Origin: Pomphorhynchus laevis
Taxonomy: Eukaryota > Acanthocephala > Palaeacanthocephala > Echinorhynchida > Pomphorhynchidae
Length of the DNA: 64,000 bases
Assembly: GCA_012934845.2 (NCBI GenBank)
Contig: WNNJ02003552.1
Location: 80,034-144,033, forward strand
Reading direction: 5' to 3'
The notes beneath the pieces were generated by a model. It saw only the letters and a program-made list of their open reading frames with translations. It made no database searches and had not been told where the DNA came from. This document shows, one piece after another, positions 58,819 to 64,000 of this stretch (positions are counted from its first letter, which is position 1; each line of letters opens with the position of its first letter). Position numbers and translations under genes: made by a program.

Positions 58819-58962
58819 TTATTGTTGCCGTGGTTTGTTTTTAGGTTGGTATTCTTCTTTTGCTTGTGTTTTTTTAGATTTCTCTAATTTTCTGAGTCTC
58901 TTCTTAATCGATTTCTTGAACTTTTTTAATCCTCTTTTATCGCGATTTTGATAAACTGAATA
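58819..58962 (-). pseudogene. Diverged cecropin-like exon, type A (right arm)
   Basis: After the acceptor tatattttag the reverse strand opens in phase 0 with YSVYQNRDKR and GLKKFKKSIKKRLRKLEKS, the same pro-site and N-terminal helix as the left copy. The second half no longer resembles the family: it lacks the A-P-A hinge and the hydrophobic S-G-K end and is polar. It reads as a damaged copy, although a short frame remains open. It is the in-phase partner of the right-arm prepro exons at 62,384-62,593. Confidence 0.55.
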
Positions 58963-59279
58963 CTAAAATATAATGTCGAAGAAAATATATACAAGTTTTA
59001 TAATATTCAGAGCATTTGATAAAATTACATCAAATGATGTTTATTTATAGGAACAAAGGAAAATCAAAGAATAATCCATATGTAAATCTTGTAATTTATA
59101 AATAAATGCTTATATTTTTTAATGTACAAAAGTTTAAAAATGTTATTTTCATGATTATGATGACCGTTGCCATTGAAATATTGAATAATCTTTTGGTCCT
59201 TGATTTTCGTTTGTTCCCCTATAAATTAGCATTTACTGAACTCGAGGAAATGAATGACTTAAAAATCTTCAATGAATGC

Positions 59280-59890
59280 TAATGCAAAAATGTTTATTGT
59301 CATCTTTACGTAATAAATGAAAAGTAGTTTTAGTTGATGTTAATTTAATGTTCATATCTAGATATATACCTTCTTTATCATTAGTATTGGTTTTATTAAG
59401 AATGAGGCTACCTGGATTAAAAAATCTTTGATTTCATATATCAAGTAAATATTGTGTTAATTTATATATTTTACTATTTTCTGTATGACTTGTTATAGTA
59501 ACCTAGCTTAAAATATGTATCTATTAAATTATTTAAGTGATTTTGAAGAAAATCAATATCGTTACAAATTGTTGCAATTCTAAAAATTTCATTATTTAAT
59601 GTATTAAATTTTATATTATATGGTATGCATGAATGCTCATGCAACAATATGTTTCTTGTAAATTTAAATATGTCATCTTTACGATATAAATTAATAGTAG
59701 TTTTAGTTAATGTTAATTTAATGTTCATATCTAGATATACACCTTCTTTATCATTAATATTGGTTTTGTTAAGAATAAGGCTTTCTGGATAAATTTGTTC
59801 ACTAATTGAATAAAAATTATTAGAATTAAATACACATATATAATCAATGTATCGAAACATATATTTCATATATTTATATTGTTTAGATTT
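59280..59890 (-). mobile_element. PLE RT fragments with catalytic region
   Basis: The minus-strand frame 59,474-59,869 encodes MKYMFRYIDYICVFNSNNFY (RT motif C, YIDY where YxDD is usual), then ISEQIYPESLILNKTNINDK, YLDMNIKL, LYRKDDIFKFTRN, SCIPYN and RIATICNDIDF. This is the best RT evidence for the N-terminal-endonuclease PLE family in the window. A shorter piece of the same region lies at 59,280-59,410. Both are 5'-truncated. Confidence 0.75.
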
Positions 59891-59994
59891 AGTTTTTACA
59901 CAGTTAAAATTTAAAATTGAAATTAAAAATAAAAGTCAATTTTTATGAATTGAGTAATATATAACAGACGTTGTATCAGAATAAGGTTTATAGG

Positions 59995-60062
59995 TCATCA
60001 GGATGAACTGCTATGCTATCAGATTTCTGCCCCTAATTCCTCCACCCAACATAGCACCAAAC
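59995..60062 (-). repeat. PLE-tail structured motif, copy 10
   Basis: Minus: GTGCTATG, GGGTGGAGGAATTAGGGGC, AGAAATCTGATAG, CATAGCAG, TTCATCCTGATGACC. TGCTATG/CATAGCA is perfect although the GGCCCC part is lost. Confidence 0.7.
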
Positions 60063-60109
60063 GAAATACGTGCTAAGGACGTATTTCCTCTGATTAAATT
60101 TGATTATAT

Positions 60110-60230
60110 AGTATCTTATTCCAATACAAAGTATATTATTTATTATCCATCTACAAAACTTTTCCACTTAAGAGTTTAAATTTATTCTTTATATTATTGT
60201 GTTTATTTATATATTTTACTATTTTCCGCT
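60110..60230 (-). mobile_element. Trace of PLE C-terminal coding sequence
   Basis: Reverse complement of the last coding region (from TTATTATCCATCTACAAA to TTTACTATTTTCCGC), truncated on both sides. Confidence 0.6.
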
Positions 60231-60496
60231 TGATGGTATTTTTTATAGTGACCCATTTTAAAATATGTATCTATTAAATTATTTGAATGATACGTATTTA
60301 ATATAATTATAAACTGAACAAAACATAATAATGCTAAATCAAAATTTTATAATTAAATAATAAAATTAATAAGTTTTTATAGATTTTCTATAATTTAAAT
60401 CAAGTTAAAATAAAAAATTGAAATTTAAAATAAACGTCATTTTTATGAATTGACTAATAAATAACAGACGTTGTATCAGAATAAGAATTAGAGGTC

Positions 60497-60566
60497 ATCA
60501 GGAGGAACTGCTATGCTATCAGGTTTCGGCCCCTAACTCCTCTACCCAACATAGCAGCGGGGCCAA
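60497..60566 (-). repeat. PLE-tail structured motif, copy 11
   Basis: Minus: GGCCCC, GCTGCTATG, GGGTAGAGGAGTTAGGGGC, CGAAACCTGATAG, CATAGCAG, TTCCTCCTGATGACC. All three helices are perfect; the best preserved copy. Confidence 0.75.
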
Positions 60567-60629
60567 ATACATGCTAATGATGTATTTCCTATGATAAAAC
60601 TATCTAGTATCTTATTCTAATACAAAGTA

Positions 60630-60990
60630 TATTATTTATTATCCATCCATAAAAATTTGCCACTTAAGAGTTTAAATTTATTCTTTATATTATTGTGTTG
60701 ATTTATATATTTTACTATTTTCTGCTTGATGTTATTTATATAGTAACCTTGTTTAAAATATGTATCTATTAAATTATTTAAATGATTTTGAAGAAAGCCA
60801 ATATCATTACATATTGTTGCAATTCTTAAAATTTCATTATTTAATGTATTATATTTTATATTATATGGTATGCATGAATGCTTATGTAAAAATATGTTTC
60901 TTGTAAATTTAAATATGTCATCTTTACGATATAAATTAAAAGTAGTTTTATTTACTGTTAATTTAATGTTCATATCTAGGTATATACAAA
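60630..60990 (-). mobile_element. PLE C-terminal RT fragment
   Basis: The minus-strand frame encodes YLDMNIKLTVNKTTFNLYRK, DDIFKFTRNIFLHKHSCIPY, ICNDIGFLQNHLNNLIDTYF and KLLSGKFLWMDNK. It is the mirror of the fragment at 4.6-4.9 kb and is followed by the tail motif at 60.5 kb. Confidence 0.75.
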
Positions 60991-60999
60991 ATTGCAACT

Positions 61000-62380
61000 A
61001 CTTGAGACTGTAATTCCTATCTTGAAAAACTTGATAAACTAAATTCAAATCCTAAAATACAAATTTTAAATTATTCAGAACAAATGATTAAATTACATTA
61101 AATATAGCATATTTTGTAAGATAAAAGCAACTTTTATTAGTTTTAATACCAACATTTATCTACGCATTAATTTATGGAATGAATGTAAACATTTATTTAT
61201 GTAAAAATAAAAACATTTATTTCAGCCAGAAAATTAAACAAAGTCGGAATTATTTGAGACTGTCTACTTTTAATCATATTAAAAATAATCTGAGAATATT
61301 AATGTCCTCTGTAGTCTTTTGGAATGGAGAGGAAACTAAAATATAAATAATAAAAAATTTATTGCCTAGTCCTTTTCAAAAAGGACTGGGCAATGAAACA
61401 TTTGAAAAATGGGTGATCAGTTGCTGTGATTTGAATTACCGGTCACTATCTCGACTGTCCGACTGCCTGGCTTAGCAATCGCAGCGAATTGGCTTAACAA
61501 TTACAGCGATTTGAATTAACAACTGCAGACAATTTGGAAATGACAGGTCAATAAAACAGGTAAAAAATTGGTGGGCATTTGCTATGATTTGAATTACCAG
61601 TCACTTGCTCGACTGCTTGACTTAACAATTGCATTGGGATAGGTTGATATGGTAAAGGGCCTTAATAAGGTTGGAGGTGGCGAGTTAGCGACTCGATTTG
61701 CTTGAGTGACAATTTGGAAATGACCGCAGATTACAACAATTGAGAAATGGGTAGATAGTGAATGTGACAGAATTTACAGCTGCAATAATTCGGATGATCG
61801 TTTATCGGATACAGATTATCGTGTGATTTAGGCGTGTGGTTTATGACATGATGATTTCAATGTAGATGAGGCTGAGGTTATTTTAGGGTCGATTAAAAAT
61901 AGTTTAGTAATAAATTGTTCGTTTGGTTGTTTGAATGCGGATGTTTATCGATTTTTAAAATTATCAAATTGATAAAACCAAGCGTTGAAATTTACTTGTA
62001 AATGAATTAGCAATTTACAGTAATCAATGAAAATTCCAAAAACTTTATGCTAAAGCGCTTCCGACTTATGTATTTTTCTGTTTATGCAATGCTTGCACGT
62101 TCAAAAATTACTGAATTTAAATTTCAAATATTCCATTTATTTAGTATATTTACAAATATAGTAGATAAAATTTAATCTCTAAATAAAATTTAAAAATTAA
62201 ATCTCAGTACTTTACCTTTTTAAAATATTGATGACATTGACAATTCACTAAGAAATAATTTACATGATATATTATCATATTAGACTACGGATAACATGGA
62301 ATGTTTGTAAAGATACAACTCATTTAAAATAATTTTAAATTACAAATTTAGTGTTAACGATATGAAAGATTTTATAAAAT
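61000..62380. other. Right-arm intron/spacer
   Basis: Mirrors 2,870-4,365. Contains repeated short blocks (GACCGGTAATTCAAATCACA and relatives at 3.6-3.85 and 61.4-61.6 kb; a roughly 130-bp imperfect tandem). No gene is supported. Confidence 0.55.
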
Positions 62381-62383
62381 TAC

Positions 62384-62593
62384 AGTTAAGGTATCTTTGT
62401 TAAGTAGATCGGTAATCTCATTATTGCGTTTATGTGGCCCCTAAAATTTAAAATAATGAAATAACGAATTATAAAAATAAAAACAAACCGAAATTTCAAT
62501 TAATCTATCTTGAACTGTCCTGACTTCTGTACTCATCTGCAACCCAATAACCACGAAGGTAATTAAAAGTAACATGACATTAAAATGGAGCAT
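62384..62593 (-). CDS. Signal-peptide and propeptide exons of a cationic peptide gene (right arm)
   Basis: Exon 1 is 62,489-62,593 (MLHFNVMLLLITFVVIGLQ, then MSTEVRTVQDRLIEIS). Exon 2 is 62,384-62,440 (GPHKRNNEITDLLNKDTLT). Splice sites and phases are those of the left copy. The only amino-acid change is Tyr3 to His. The in-phase downstream mature exon (58.8 kb) is damaged, so this gene may now make a different or no peptide. Confidence 0.55.
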
Positions 62594-62941
62594 TGTATTA
62601 TGGGAATTTCACAAACCTCTGTTTTACGAATGAATATTGTGCAAACAAATTAATTTATATTCACAGACGGATCGAAAACGTCAAAAAATGAAGATAAGTA
62701 AAGACATCAACGTCAAAAATTTCCACTCAAAGACATAAAGAGAAGTATTTTTGTTTGTTCTCACTTGCTACAATAATGCTTAGCTATATTACATGACATT
62801 TGATATTAACCTATGGTTTCTATAAGTTTCGAAAAATATCAATATAATGTAAAACCTGCTTGATTCTTGTATGAAATGAACTTGAAGAATAAATCATAGA
62901 AACAGAAATGATCTGTAAACAATTAATCAGATTGACTAATT

Positions 62942-63043
62942 TTATGGATAGCTTCTTCTAATTTGGTTGCTTTTCTTGTTTACGGGTAACTTTGACAAAG
63001 TTGGCATCTGTAACTCAACACGACTAATAATTGCGGACTTTTC
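62942..63043 (-). CDS. Candidate terminal exon of an unidentified small peptide gene (right arm)
   Basis: Mirror of 2,204-2,305 with the same acceptor, frame and stop. No disabling change between the two copies was noticed. Confidence 0.35.
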   Translation of the reverse strand, partial: EKSAIISRVELQMPTLSKLPVNKKSNQIRRSYP

Positions 63044-63424
63044 CTGAAATGAAAAACAGCGTGGTTCACAATGCATCAGTAAAGCGGGACCGTTAAATAA
63101 AACTTGATTTAAAGTTCATTTATTGGCATTTCATTTAGATTTCGTTTAAGCAACACGATAATGATAAATCCGATGTATGCTTAACGATACGCTCGAAGGA
63201 ACATGTTAATTTAATCCAATAATATTAAAAAAATGTAAAATGAGTTAAATAATAAAATTGATAGTACAATTCTAAAAACAATGTTTTAGTGTGAAAAAAC
63301 TTTTAATGTAACGATGCTCAGTTGATAAACTGCATTGCTGATTCTCAACGACGAAAATATAACCATTTCTAATAGTATACGTTTGATATTTGAAGTAAGC
63401 GGTGATAATATCAATTATCTACAC

Positions 63425-63860
63425 CATTTTGTATAAATGCCATATTTCGAAAGAAATCCTGGACCGTTGTCTACTCAGCACATCCGTGCACTACTATTAT
63501 ACATGCCGTATCCATTAAGGATCCAACGAGTGCAGCGACAATTCAGCAACAACCTCTGTTTAGTGTTTAAGCATCGTCCGCAGAGCAATTCAATATGGCA
63601 AAAAGCGTAAGCCTCAGACAACAAGGCAAAATGTCGGAAACGCCTATATTCACAATGCCACATAGGCAACCGAAACGACCAGTGAGTACTTCATTCTACT
63701 GATGAGTGTTGCCGGGTACTCATTGGTCGTCTAGAAGTGACATGGTGACTGAAAGTCGTGAATCAAAGTCCAGTCTAACAAGCAACACCATTTTGTATAA
63801 ATGCCGTATTTCGAAAGAAATCCTGGACCGTTGTCTACTCAGCACATCCGTGCACTACTA
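63425..63860 (+). repeat. S-family repeats flanking the right arm
   Basis: One full unit with a tRNA-like head and permuted core (63,665-63,713: GGCAAC-C-GAAA-C, GTA, CTGATGAGTGTTGCC) plus the start of a second (GCAACACCATTTTGTATAAA at 63,781). A 65-codon minus-strand frame here is inside the repeat and is not a gene. Confidence 0.75.
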
Positions 63861-63865
63861 ATTAT

Positions 63866-63967
63866 ATATATATTTATATTTATTATATAATATCTACAAG
63901 GAGAAAGCTATAGCAATATATATAGTTCAATCTATAGAGGATCTCCGAATGTTGTCAAACAATTATC

Positions 63968-64000
<33 letters not shown>
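63866..64000. repeat. A+T-rich end with (TA)n
   Basis: Irregular ATAT sequence ending in an uncapped TA run at the window edge. Confidence 0.8.

Larger units (their letters stand above)
53770..63420. repeat. Right arm of the large inverted duplication
   Basis: Reverse-complement match to 1,800-9,895 (see that entry). Begins with the AACATATTAAAATTAATAAT block and ends near ATTTGAAGTAAGCGG. It includes the 55.69-56.62 kb insertion, which matches 22.43-23.24 kb. Confidence 0.85.

Noticed and set aside
60497-60566. PLE-tail motif as an HDV-like ribozyme (GGCCCC as P1, GCTGCTATG as P2)
   Set aside because: P1 and P2 interleave as required and a CNRA-like CTGA follows, but no P3 hairpin can be drawn between P2 and the P1 3' strand, so the standard fold is not met.

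Overview
This is a very A+T-rich eukaryotic (animal) genomic window. It has no operons, ribosome-binding sites or bacterial genes. Its recognisable content is (1) a cluster of small secreted cationic peptide genes split into short phase-0 exons, (2) several Penelope-like retroelements (PLEs) and one RTE-like LINE, (3) tRNA-headed short repeats carrying hammerhead-ribozyme-like cores, and (4) large segmental duplications, direct and inverted, that multiplied all of these. The species cannot be named from the sequence. A ribozyme-bearing tRNA-SINE, PLEs, an RTE LINE and secreted-peptide genes built from symmetrical small exons recall trematode flatworms (Sm-alpha-type SINEs, micro-exon genes), but other invertebrates are possible.

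Layout. Left arm (about 1.8-9.9 kb) and right arm (about 53.8-63.4 kb) are inverted copies of each other. Each holds a signal-peptide exon, a propeptide exon, a mature-peptide exon and older broken peptide copies. Between the arms: 10-20 kb is a retroelement nest (an RNase H retroelement fossil, an N-terminal-endonuclease PLE, and two Penelope families, one nearly complete with terminal repeats); 20.4-29.6 kb and 35.0-45.9 kb are direct duplicates, each carrying a peptide exon and a prepro exon pair; 31.4-33.5 kb is a decayed LINE; 46.6-49.9 kb is a third, inverted copy of the peptide module; 49.9-53.75 kb is an array of tRNA-headed repeats, including about 441-bp units with a good hammerhead motif and 364-bp units with a permuted hammerhead-like core.

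The peptides. Five mature exons with an undamaged reading frame (5.3, 24.3, 34.2, 38.1, 47.0 kb) and several broken ones encode 44-46 residue peptides: a Lys/Arg-rich amphipathic N-terminal half with a KLEES/KLENS-type segment, then a short A-P-A hinge and a hydrophobic tail. This is the plan of cecropins, and the KLENS-type core recalls cecropin P1 of Ascaris. Dibasic sites (KR or RR) separate them from an acidic/neutral pro-region, and one class ends in S-G-K, a possible amidation signal. All recognised exons are multiples of three in phase 0, so one prepro cassette could be spliced to different mature exons. No transcript evidence is available here, so exon linkage is inference.
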